DNA of 64,000 nt from Streptomyces sp. NBC_00083 (GTDB lineage: Bacteria > Actinomycetota > Actinomycetes > Streptomycetales > Streptomycetaceae), in the NCBI RefSeq assembly GCF_026343295.1, contig NZ_JAPELY010000004.1, forward strand, positions 1-64,000. Reading direction: 5' to 3'. The translations under genes and the position numbers were made by a program. Positions 37,516 through 45,827 of the stretch are shown piece after piece. Below the pieces are notes generated by a model. The model ran no database searches. It was given only the letters and a program-made list of their open reading frames with translations, and had not been told where the DNA came from. Each line of letters starts with the position of its first letter. Position 1 is the first letter of the stretch.

Positions 37516-38469
37516 TCAGTGGCGCGGGTAGGAGCGGGCCAGCAGGACCTTCCCGTGGGCGGAGGGCCCGGCGTTCTCGCAGGCCGCGTCGACGACGTAC
37601 GCCTCCACGGCGGAGGGATCTCCCTGGTCGGGCAGCACGACGAGATACACCCGGGTTCCCTCGTACGTGCCCTGCTCGGTGGCGAGCGGCGTCTCCGAGG
37701 GGCGGCCGGTACCCGCTTGGACACAGGGCGGGACCGCGGCGGCGGACCGGACGGTGTCCGAGGACTTCTCGCTGTTCGGTGCGTTCTTCGTGGACGGGGC
37801 GATCTGTGCCGAAGGGGCCTTCTGTGTGCTCTGGGCGCCCTGGGACGCCAGCAGCGACTGCACGTGTCCTTCGAGGCTGCCCGCCGAGAAGGAGGTTCCG
37901 TCGGAGGGCGCCGCCTGGGACTCGGCGTGCTCGGCACGGGGGGCGGTCGTGGGCGACTGCAGGCTCTGCACGAAGAAGATCCCCGCCCCGACGGCCGCGG
38001 CGCCGAGCACCGCGGTGAGTACGGCGGCGCGGCGCCGGTTCTTCCTGCCGCGGCCGGGCCCCGGACCGGCGGCCGCACGGGCGTGCCCGGCAGGGCGGTC
38101 GTGCGGAGGGGTTCCGGACGGGGTCGAGGGAGCGGCGGATGCCGGTGTCGTGGGTGTCTCCGGTGTTTCACGTGAAACACCGGCCGTTTCACGCGGCCCG
38201 CCCCCGGGGGCCGTGGCGTTCAGGAGGGCTTCCGCGGCGAGCGCCGCGTCGATGCGTCCCACCACATCGGCGGGCATGCGCGGTGGGCCGGGGAGCGTCC
38301 CGAGCAGATCCCGGATCTCCTCCAGGGAGTCGCGTACATCGGCACACAGCGCGCAGCCCTGAAGATGGCGGCGTACGTCCGCCGTGCGGGCCGGCGGCAA
38401 CAGGCCCTCGGTGAGTTCGGAGATCTCCGAGACGTCCGGGTGTTCCGTTGTTCCGGTCGTGGATGTCAC
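37516..38469 (-). CDS. Zinc-finger anti-sigma factor paired with SigM
   Basis: A 317-residue protein. The N-terminal anti-sigma domain has the ZAS motif HLQGCALC (His35, Cys39, Cys42). A proline-rich linker contains a parS-encoded VSRET, followed by a transmembrane helix (about 147-170, RRRAAVLTAVLGAAAVGAGIFF in part) and a long extracellular region. It should bind and silence the sigma factor encoded just upstream, with which it overlaps by 4 bases. The extracellular part ends with a VYLVVLPDQGDPSAVEAYVV domain that may sense an envelope signal. Confidence 0.88.
   Translation of the reverse strand: MTSTTGTTEHPDVSEISELTEGLLPPARTADVRRHLQGCALCADVRDSLEEIRDLLGTLPGPPRMPADVVGRIDAALAAEALLNATAPGGGPRETAGVSRETPETPTTPASAAPSTPSGTPPHDRPAGHARAAAGPGPGRGRKNRRRAAVLTAVLGAAAVGAGIFFVQSLQSPTTAPRAEHAESQAAPSDGTSFSAGSLEGHVQSLLASQGAQSTQKAPSAQIAPSTKNAPNSEKSSDTVRSAAAVPPCVQAGTGRPSETPLATEQGTYEGTRVYLVVLPDQGDPSAVEAYVVDAACENAGPSAHGKVLLARSYPRH
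38165..38178. other. parS site 5 (inside the anti-sigma gene)
   Basis: GTTTCACGTGAAAC, extended to a perfect 24-base palindrome (38160-38183, arms CCGGTGTTTCAC). It encodes VSRET in the linker. Confidence 0.9.
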
Positions 38470-39194
38470 GCGCGCCCACCTCCGCCCTTCACGGCAGCCG
38501 AATCGCTCGGTCCTGCATCGCTTGATCCTGTGTCGTTCGTGTCCGACGCAGGTGGGACGGATGTCCCTGGCGTCCGGTTCCTTCCCCCACGGGACTCGTC
38601 GCTACCCCTGGTATCCGCTGTATCCGCGCGCAGATGAGTGAGAAGGGGCACCAGCCGTGCGCGGCCACGGGCACAGCGGCTCTTCACCGTGCCGGTGGGC
38701 ACATCGAGCACGGCGGCGGCTTCGGCGACGGGGTAGCCCTGCATGTCGACGAGGACGAGCGCGGCGCGCTGGTCCGGTGGCAGCGTGCCCAGGGCCTCGA
38801 TGAGCTGCCGGTGCAGTTCCTGCCGCTCGGCCGGCGCCTCGGCCGACTCGTGCGGTTCGAGGAGCTGGTCAAGGCGCTCGGTGTCGTCGACCGGGGACGT
38901 CTTGCGGGAGGCGGCCTTGCGGGCCCGGTCGAGACAGGCGTTCACCGTGATGCGGTGCAGCCAGGTGGTGACGGCCGACTGGCCGCGGAAGGTGTGGGCG
39001 GCCCGGTAGGCGGAGACGAGAGCGTCCTGGACGGCGTCGGCGGCCTCCTCGCGGTCCCCCAGGGTGCGCAGAGCCACCGCCCACAATCGGTCGCGGTGGC
39101 GTCGCACGATCTCACCGAAGGCATCGGGGTCGCCGTCGACATGGCGCGCCAGGAGGTCCTGGTCGCTCATGTCGCCCAGCGTGGCGTCGTCCAA
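38466..39194 (-). CDS. sigM: ECF RNA polymerase sigma factor SigM
   Basis: A 242-residue group 4 sigma factor. Region 2 spans DPDAFGEIVRRHRDRLWAVALRTLGDREEAADAVQDALVSAYRA in pieces. Region 4 has LPPDQRAALVLVDMQGYPVAEAAAVLDVPTGTVKSRCARGRARL in pieces, the -35-reading helix-turn-helix. About 50 extra C-terminal residues are Asp/Ser/Gly-rich. The place between the murJ-side pseudokinase and trxBA matches SigM of Streptomyces and mycobacteria. The anti-sigma gene overlaps its 3' end. Confidence 0.92.
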   Translation of the reverse strand: MDDATLGDMSDQDLLARHVDGDPDAFGEIVRRHRDRLWAVALRTLGDREEAADAVQDALVSAYRAAHTFRGQSAVTTWLHRITVNACLDRARKAASRKTSPVDDTERLDQLLEPHESAEAPAERQELHRQLIEALGTLPPDQRAALVLVDMQGYPVAEAAAVLDVPTGTVKSRCARGRARLVPLLTHLRADTADTRGSDESRGGRNRTPGTSVPPASDTNDTGSSDAGPSDSAAVKGGGGRA

Positions 39195-39219
39195 CGGTGA
39201 GCCTCCCCCTGCCGTTCGG

Positions 39220-41001
39220 TCAGCCGGTGAACTTCACATCCGTGATGCCCTGCTTGTGGCCGGGGTCGCTGTACCCGTCCCCGGCCGCCTCGGGCATCGC
39301 GGTCATCCACAGAAGCACGTAACGCGAGGCGACGGGAGAGCTTGCCTTGAGATCGATCTTCTTGCCGCTGGTCTGCGAAGTCGCGATCTTCTTCATGCCC
39401 TTCACCCCTGTCGAGGGGGTGAGCGAGTCGGTGGCGTACAGCGTGATGGTGGTGTGATCTCCGCCGTAGCGCAACAGTATCGACGCGGTCGAGATGTTCT
39501 TGGACGAGCCCAGGTCGTAGACGATGCCCACGCCGGCCTTCACGGAGGGCACGAGGTCCGGGCCGTCGTAGAAGCTCTTGGTGCGCCAGAACGAGGAGGC
39601 GCTGCCGTCGTACGTGTTCCTCACGTCGGCGGCGTTCTGCGGCGATCCGTCCGGCGCGTACTCCTGGGCGCCCTGGATCGTGAGCGGCAGGGGCGCCTTC
39701 GGCTTGTCCCCGTCATCGCCGCTGTCCGTGGTTCGGGTGTTCCCGGTCTCGTTGGAGCCGCCCTTGTCGCGCTGGAGCAGGGCGTCGGCGAGCTGCCAGC
39801 TGCCGAGGCCGAGCGCGGCGATCAGGAGGGCGGAGACGGCCCACTTGAGCGCCTTGCCGGTGCGGCCCTGGAGCGGCGGGGGCGGCGGCACGACGGCCTG
39901 GGGGGTGGACGGCCCGGGACCCGTAGTGGGGCGGCCGTACGTTCCCTGCTGGTAGGTGGTGCGCTGGTATTCGGGCGGTGCGGTGAACGCGGGCTCCGGA
40001 GGCTTGATGCGCGGCATCTCCCCGATCGCCTTGACCAGCTCGTCCGGGGTGGTGCAGGGCGGCTCCTGGCGGGACGCGGTGGCCCCGTCGTTGACCAGCG
40101 CCCGCATGGCGAGCTCGGACAGGCCGCGGTGGACGCCGGCCCGTACCTGGTCGGGAGCGATCAGGCCGACGCCCTTGGGCAGGCCGTGCAGCCCGTACGC
40201 GTCGCTTTCGTACGGCCAGCGCTGGGTGAGCACGGCGTACAGCAGTGCTCCGATGGCCTCGGTGTCGGTGCGCTGAGGCGTGTCGGAGGTGATGCCGCGC
40301 AGTGCCGCGGCCACGGCGAGGCCGCGGATGCGGTACTGCCCGGTGGAGGTCCGCAGGACCGCGCTCGGGGTGAGACGGAGGTGCGCGAGGCCCTCGCGGT
40401 GGGCGGCGGCCATGGCCTGGGAGACCTGGGTGACCATCTGGTAGGCGTCGTGCGCCTCCAGCGGGCCGAGCGCGAGCAGGGCGGTGAGTTCGGTGGCGTC
40501 CGGGAGCCACTCGTGGACGACGTAGACGAGGTCGTTCTCCTCGACGGCGTCCAGGACCTGCACGAAGCGGGGGTCGCCGAGCAGCGCGGAGGAGCGTGCC
40601 GCGGCCAGCACGGAGCGGGCCCGCGCGTGGTCGGCGGGCAGCAGGTGGACGCCGACCGCGCGGCGGAGTTTCTCGTCGACCGCACGCCAGCTGCTGAAAC
40701 CGTCCAGACGGGTGACGCACTCCTCCAGGCGGTAGCGCCTGGCCAGCTTGTGACCGCTGTGCAGTTCGGGCGTCGCGATGGACGGCTCAGCGGCCTTGCG
40801 CTCGCCGCCGGTGCCGTTCGTGCTCTGCTCCGCCGTGTCTGCCGTGTCGATGGACTCCGTCACCCCGTCGGTCGTCGCCTGGTCCGCCTTGGCGGTCAGC
40901 GGTGTGTCACCGCTGTTGTCGGCTACGTCGACGGCAGCCGTGCTACGTTCCGCCACCGTCGCTCCTGCCTCCCCATCCGTTGCGTGCTGTTGGCCAGCCA
41001 T
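39220..41001 (-). CDS. Membrane pseudokinase with extracellular discoidin-like domain
   Basis: A 593-residue protein. After about 80 disordered residues comes a kinase fold (RRYRLEECVTRLDGFSSWRAVDEKLRRAVGVHLLP in pieces), but the catalytic loop reads HLRLTPSAVL instead of HRDxKPxN and the DFG position reads IRGLAV, so it cannot be catalytic. A Pro-rich linker precedes a transmembrane helix (WAVSALLIAALGLGSWQLADALL, around residues 385-407). The extracellular end (YDGSASSFWRTKSF, VGIVYDLGSSKNISTASILL) looks like a discoidin-type beta sandwich. It lies 83 bases after murJ. In mycobacteria a similar pseudokinase is fused to MurJ and recruits FhaA; here it is a separate gene. Confidence 0.85.
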   Translation of the reverse strand: MAGQQHATDGEAGATVAERSTAAVDVADNSGDTPLTAKADQATTDGVTESIDTADTAEQSTNGTGGERKAAEPSIATPELHSGHKLARRYRLEECVTRLDGFSSWRAVDEKLRRAVGVHLLPADHARARSVLAAARSSALLGDPRFVQVLDAVEENDLVYVVHEWLPDATELTALLALGPLEAHDAYQMVTQVSQAMAAAHREGLAHLRLTPSAVLRTSTGQYRIRGLAVAAALRGITSDTPQRTDTEAIGALLYAVLTQRWPYESDAYGLHGLPKGVGLIAPDQVRAGVHRGLSELAMRALVNDGATASRQEPPCTTPDELVKAIGEMPRIKPPEPAFTAPPEYQRTTYQQGTYGRPTTGPGPSTPQAVVPPPPPLQGRTGKALKWAVSALLIAALGLGSWQLADALLQRDKGGSNETGNTRTTDSGDDGDKPKAPLPLTIQGAQEYAPDGSPQNAADVRNTYDGSASSFWRTKSFYDGPDLVPSVKAGVGIVYDLGSSKNISTASILLRYGGDHTTITLYATDSLTPSTGVKGMKKIATSQTSGKKIDLKASSPVASRYVLLWMTAMPEAAGDGYSDPGHKQGITDVKFTG

Positions 41002-41084
41002 GCAAAGTCATGCCAATTGTGCCCACAGTCCAGCACTATGCACGACACGCGGTGGCCGACGATGGTTGTGCGCCCGCCCCGGCC

Positions 41085-43250
41085 TCAGCGGCCGAGCCGC
41101 CCGCGCACCATGCCGACCATCGCGTTGAGCTCTTCGATGCGCATCCGCTTGGCCGCGACGAAGAAGACTCCCATCAGCACCCCGCCGCCGACGACCAGTG
41201 CCACGACCGATCCTCCCGCGCCCTCGCCCAGGAACTTCAGCAGGCCGAAGCCGACCGCGCCACCCACCACCGCGGCGGGAACCGCGGCGAGGCACAGGCG
41301 GGCGTACGTACGCAGGACGTGCGCGCCGTCCAGATCGCCGCCCAGCCGGTTGCGCAGCCGCCGCCACGCCACTCCGACGCCCACGGCGTAGGCCAGCCCG
41401 TACGCGGCGGCCATCCCCACGACCGCCCATCGGGCGGGCAGCACTACGTAGCAGGCGGCCGAGACCGCCGCGTTGACGGCGGCCACGATGACCGTGTTGT
41501 AGAACGGCGTGCGGGTGTCCTCGTAGGCGTAGAAGCCGCGCAGGACGACGTACTGCACCGAGTACGGGATCAGGCCGAGCGCGAACGCCATCAGGATGAA
41601 GCCCATGGACTGGGCGGCCTGGATGCCGCTCGACGCGTACAGCAGGGTGCACATGGGGACGCCGAGCGCCAGGAACGCGAACGCGACCGGCACGATGGCG
41701 ACCGCCGAGTTCCGCAGGCCCTGCGAGATGTCGTCGCGGACCGCGCCCGGGTCGTTGTCGTGCGCGGCACGCGAGATGCGCGGGAGCAGCGCGGCCATGA
41801 CCGAGACGGTGATGATGGCCTGCGGCATGCCCCAGATCAGCTGGGCGTTGGAGTAGGCGAGGAAGCCGGCGCCGTCACGCCCCGACTGCTTGCCCGCGGC
41901 CGTGGCGAGCCGGGTGACGACGATGACGCCGGCCTGGTTGGCGAGCACGAACATGACGGTCCACTTGGCGAGCTTGACCGTCTTGCCGAGCCCGTGGCCC
42001 TTCCAGTCGAAGCGGGGCCGGAAGCGGAACCCGGTCTCGCGGAGGTAGGGAAGCATCGCCAGGGCCTGCACGACCAGGCCGAGCAGGGTGCCGATGCCGA
42101 GCAGCCGGACGCCGTCGTGCGGGATGGTCTGGACGCCCATGTGGGACTGGGCGGAGGTGCCGTAGACCCAGATGAACAGGCCGAACGTGCAGATCATCAC
42201 GATGTTGTTGAGGACCGGAGTCCACATCATCGCGCCGAACTTGCCGCGCGCGTTGAGGATCTGTCCCATCACCACGTGCACGCCCATGAAGAAGATCGTG
42301 GGCAGGCAGTAGCGGGCGAACGTCACGGCGACGCTGTTGGCGGCCGCGTCGTTGCCGATGGTGGGCGACATCAGCTGGATCAGCATCGGCGCCCCGATGA
42401 CGGCCAGGGCGACGATGGTGCCGAGCGCCACCATGACGAGCGTCAGGAGGCGGTTGGCGTAGGCCTCGCCGCCGTCCTCGTCGTCCTTCATGGAGCGCAC
42501 CAGCTGGGGCACGAACACCGAGTTCAGGCCGCCGCCGACGGTGAGGATGTAGATCATCGTCGGCAGGGTGAGCGCGATGGTGAACGTGTCGCCGAGCAGG
42601 GCGGCGCCCAGGGCTGCGGTGATCACCAGGCTGCGTACGAAGCCGGTGAGCCGCGACACGAGAGTGCCGGCCGCCATGACGGCGCTGGACTTCATCAGGC
42701 TGGAGGCGCGGCCGCCCGCCTTCCGGGCCGGCGCGGGGACCGGCTCGGGTGCGGCGGGCACGGGCGGTCCTGCCTGCTGCTGGTCCCGGTAGAGATGGGC
42801 GAAGGCGTCCTGCTCGGGCAGCTCCTCGCCCGCCTGGGTGACCAGGTCGTCGACGCCCACGAACTGCGTGGTCCGGGCGTCGTCGCCGTAGGGCAGATGG
42901 CGCGAGGGCCCCTCCGGCTCGGGCGGCGGCGTCTGCGCCCAGATGCGCGGATCGGGCGCGTACTGCTGAGCGGTCGGCTGCTGGTAGAGCGGCGGCTGCT
43001 CGGCGTAGGTGCCCGGAGGCGGCGGCGGGTGCGCCGCACGGTCGTAGAGCGCCTCGGTCACCGGGTCCTGGGCGGAGAGATCCTGCGACCGGTACGGGTC
43101 GTAGGCGTAGGCGTCCTGGACATACGGATCAGGCGCTGACTGCGGCGGCGGGACCTGGCCCTGCTGGGCGGGTGCCGGGGGCATGCCCCCGGCGGGCGCG
43201 GCACCACTGCCTGCGCCCTGCCCACGGTCACCGTCGTACGGCGCGTTCAT
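41085..43250 (-). CDS. murJ: Lipid II flippase MurJ (MviN) with long N-terminal extension
   Basis: A 721-residue protein. The MurJ core begins near residue 180 (SSLMKSSAVMAAGTLVSRLTGFVRSLVITAALG in pieces) and has the 14-helix MOP-family layout, with conserved VGGGLNSVFVPQLVR and RISRAAHDND segments. It moves lipid II across the membrane. The first 180 residues are a cytoplasmic, Pro/Tyr/Gln-rich extension absent from most MurJ proteins. The gene lies between the DUF6049 gene and the pseudokinase gene on the same strand. Confidence 0.93.
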   Translation of the reverse strand: MNAPYDGDRGQGAGSGAAPAGGMPPAPAQQGQVPPPQSAPDPYVQDAYAYDPYRSQDLSAQDPVTEALYDRAAHPPPPPGTYAEQPPLYQQPTAQQYAPDPRIWAQTPPPEPEGPSRHLPYGDDARTTQFVGVDDLVTQAGEELPEQDAFAHLYRDQQQAGPPVPAAPEPVPAPARKAGGRASSLMKSSAVMAAGTLVSRLTGFVRSLVITAALGAALLGDTFTIALTLPTMIYILTVGGGLNSVFVPQLVRSMKDDEDGGEAYANRLLTLVMVALGTIVALAVIGAPMLIQLMSPTIGNDAAANSVAVTFARYCLPTIFFMGVHVVMGQILNARGKFGAMMWTPVLNNIVMICTFGLFIWVYGTSAQSHMGVQTIPHDGVRLLGIGTLLGLVVQALAMLPYLRETGFRFRPRFDWKGHGLGKTVKLAKWTVMFVLANQAGVIVVTRLATAAGKQSGRDGAGFLAYSNAQLIWGMPQAIITVSVMAALLPRISRAAHDNDPGAVRDDISQGLRNSAVAIVPVAFAFLALGVPMCTLLYASSGIQAAQSMGFILMAFALGLIPYSVQYVVLRGFYAYEDTRTPFYNTVIVAAVNAAVSAACYVVLPARWAVVGMAAAYGLAYAVGVGVAWRRLRNRLGGDLDGAHVLRTYARLCLAAVPAAVVGGAVGFGLLKFLGEGAGGSVVALVVGGGVLMGVFFVAAKRMRIEELNAMVGMVRGRLGR

Positions 43251-43294
43251 GGTTACCCCACCTCATCGTCCCCGGCCGACGGCCACGACATAGC

Positions 43295-45661
43295 TCAATG
43301 GTCCACTTTCTCACCCGGGCCGGGTGAGGCCCCGCTTTCGGGACCGGTGTCCGGTGTCGGGTCACTCGGCTGCCCGGGATCGGCGTCCGCCGAACCGTTC
43401 GGCGTGCCGGGGCCGTCGTCGCCCTCGGGCTCGTCGCGCGCCATGGAGCGCTTGCGGTGGGTGTACATCCTGATGCCCGCGAGCACCAGGAGCAGGACAC
43501 CGCCGGCGATGACCAGCATCACCGTCGGAGTGATCTCGGAGACCTGGACGGTGAACTCCATCGGGTCACCGTACGGCGTGCCGTCCTCGGTGTAGAGCCG
43601 CGCCGTCACCGGGACGGGGCCGTTGGCGTTGGCGATGGCGGTGAACTTCACCGACTGGCTGCGGTCGCCGTCGACCTTCACCGGCTGTTCGCCGATCGCG
43701 GCGCCGTCCTCGCCCAGCTGGAGACGGGTGGGGCTCTTCGGCTGGATCCGCAGCACCAGATGGCCGACGCCCTGCACCAGCTTGTTCTGCACGGTGACGG
43801 CGATGGTCGCGCTGCGGCCCGACATGGTCGCGGTCGACTTCTGGATCAGATGGACCTGGTTGGCGAGCCCGTCCAGATAGAGCTGGACCCCCGACCGGTA
43901 TGTCTGCGCGCCGCCCGGGTCGCCGCGCCAGGACGTCGACATCTCCCGGTTGATGGCGTTGCCGAACGGCGTCACCACGCGGTCGGGTGCGGCCAGGATC
44001 ACCTTGAACCTGTCCAGGGTGCCCTGGGTGTCCTTCATGTCCTGGAAGGCGTCGACCGGCAGTTCCTGCCGCCGCAGCGCGTCGGGGTACGCGCCCGCGC
44101 CGGGCACACGCGTGGTGACACCCGGATCGGGTTTGGCCGTGGCCGCTCCGGACAGGTCGAGCGGCTGGGTCCAGCGCTGCGGGTCGAGCGCGTGCAGCGC
44201 CGTGGCCATCGACTGCGCCTGGCTGACGGACGGAGTGCGCTGGGGCGCGACCACGATGCTGCGTTGTTTGTCGGAGTCCTGGAGCGTGATCGCGAGGGTC
44301 TGCGCGAGGAAGTCCTGCACGGAGAGGGTCGAGGCGTCGGCCATGGACAGGTCGCCCTGGAACGCCGTGGAGAGCCCGGCGTCGGCCACGATGGCGCTGG
44401 CGCCGCCGCCGATCGGTCTGACCGCGGTGGGCGCGTACGGCAGCGAGCCGTCCCGGAGGCTGTCGCTGCGTGCGATCACGTTGTGCGCGCCGGCCGAGGT
44501 GGCCACGTCGACGATGGAGGGGTCGACGGCGCCCTCCACGGGCCACGCGTAGTCGACCGACGGCGTCACGTGCAGGATCGTGTCGATGGTCTTCTGTGCG
44601 ACTTCGGTGGCGCTCTGGAGGTGGCCCAGCGAACCGGGGACGTCCCTGCCGTGGTGGGCGAGCGAGGCCAGATCGGGGTCGGCGAACGGCAGCGAGACGA
44701 CCTTCTCGCCCTGGACCGCGGCCTCCAGGGCGCTGAGCCACGCCTTGGCCACGTCCTGGCCGGTGCCGTTGACCAGGTTGTCCCCGACCTTGATCTTGTA
44801 ATTGCGGGTCATCGCGTCGACGGTGGCCAGCAGATCGGGGTCGATGACCCAGGTCACGGGCAGCTGCTTGCCGAGCGAGACCATCTGGTTCAGCCTGCCG
44901 CCGGGCCCGATGTCCCTCGCCAGGGAGTCGTCGGCGAAGACCGGTGTCTGCTGGGCGTCCGAGCCCGTCTGAGCGGTGAGGTGCGTCGAGGAGATCAGCG
45001 GCCACATGAACGTGAGCTGGGTCTTCTTGCCCTCGGTGGCGTCCGGCTGCCACGGCAGGAAGGTCCGCTCGATGCCGAGCACCCGCTCGGACTGACGGCC
45101 GGAGGCCTGACCGGACACGGAGACGCCGAGCGGGTACACCCCGTCCTCGCCGAGGCCCAGTTTGGAGACCGGCACGGAGAGCGTGAAGTCCTGGCTGATC
45201 CCGGCGTCCAGCCGCGCGAACTTGACCGTGGGACCGTCCCCGAGTTCCGCCGCGTCGATTCCCGGTACGTAGGCCTTGCGGTTCGCCGTCTCGTCGATCG
45301 CGCTGCGCCCGGAGAGCTTGGACCCCACCCGCAGCCCCACGTGGGCGCCGGTGACGGCCTGCTTGCCGGTGTTGGTCACCGTTCCGGAGATCGTCAGCGT
45401 GTCGCTCTTGACGGGGGCCTGGGGGGCCATCGAGTCCAGCGACACGTGTACGCCCTGGCCCGGATCGGCCGCCGCTTGGGCCGCCGGGGAGGCCGTCGCG
45501 GACAGGAGGCCGGCGAACAGCGGGGCGCCCACGAGCAGCGCCGCCGTGCGGCGCAGCCACCGGCGGGCAGGAGAGGGGGACATCCCCTGAGAAACTGCCG
45601 CCTCGGCCACGCGCTCGCCCGTCCCTCGATGTCGTCGCTTTCGGTTGCTGCGTCCACGCAT
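43295..45661 (-). CDS. DUF6049-type secreted, membrane-anchored protein
   Basis: A 788-residue protein. The basic N-terminus is followed by a signal sequence (WLRRTAALLVGAPLFAGLLSATASPAAQAA in pieces, near residues 38-65), a very long extracellular part and a C-terminal helix (VMLVIAGGVLLLVLAGIRMY) with a basic stop and an acidic Pro/Gly tail. Segments such as LPVTWVIDPDLLATVDAM and PFADPDLASLAHHGRD suggest a polysaccharide-deacetylase or glycosidase-like fold without a certain active site. It is conserved upstream of murJ in actinobacteria, so a cell-wall role is likely. The ATG at 45661 lacks a clear ribosome site; internal GTG starts are possible. Confidence 0.8.
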   Translation of the reverse strand: MRGRSNRKRRHRGTGERVAEAAVSQGMSPSPARRWLRRTAALLVGAPLFAGLLSATASPAAQAAADPGQGVHVSLDSMAPQAPVKSDTLTISGTVTNTGKQAVTGAHVGLRVGSKLSGRSAIDETANRKAYVPGIDAAELGDGPTVKFARLDAGISQDFTLSVPVSKLGLGEDGVYPLGVSVSGQASGRQSERVLGIERTFLPWQPDATEGKKTQLTFMWPLISSTHLTAQTGSDAQQTPVFADDSLARDIGPGGRLNQMVSLGKQLPVTWVIDPDLLATVDAMTRNYKIKVGDNLVNGTGQDVAKAWLSALEAAVQGEKVVSLPFADPDLASLAHHGRDVPGSLGHLQSATEVAQKTIDTILHVTPSVDYAWPVEGAVDPSIVDVATSAGAHNVIARSDSLRDGSLPYAPTAVRPIGGGASAIVADAGLSTAFQGDLSMADASTLSVQDFLAQTLAITLQDSDKQRSIVVAPQRTPSVSQAQSMATALHALDPQRWTQPLDLSGAATAKPDPGVTTRVPGAGAYPDALRRQELPVDAFQDMKDTQGTLDRFKVILAAPDRVVTPFGNAINREMSTSWRGDPGGAQTYRSGVQLYLDGLANQVHLIQKSTATMSGRSATIAVTVQNKLVQGVGHLVLRIQPKSPTRLQLGEDGAAIGEQPVKVDGDRSQSVKFTAIANANGPVPVTARLYTEDGTPYGDPMEFTVQVSEITPTVMLVIAGGVLLLVLAGIRMYTHRKRSMARDEPEGDDGPGTPNGSADADPGQPSDPTPDTGPESGASPGPGEKVDH

Positions 45662-45827
45662 GGTAACGATGCGGACTGTGGCGAAGTGCCGCGGTCTGCT
45701 CCACATGATCGGAAGAGTGCCGTACCGACCGGCACGTGCGCCGACCGGGGGTCCGTCCCGCCGGTGCTCACGGGGCCGCGATAAAGGGTGACGTCCCGGT
45801 CGGCCGGGCCACGTACCCTTTTCTGTT

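Noticed and set aside
38184..38197. GTTTCACGCGGCCC near parS site 5
   Set aside because: Only the left half matches parS.
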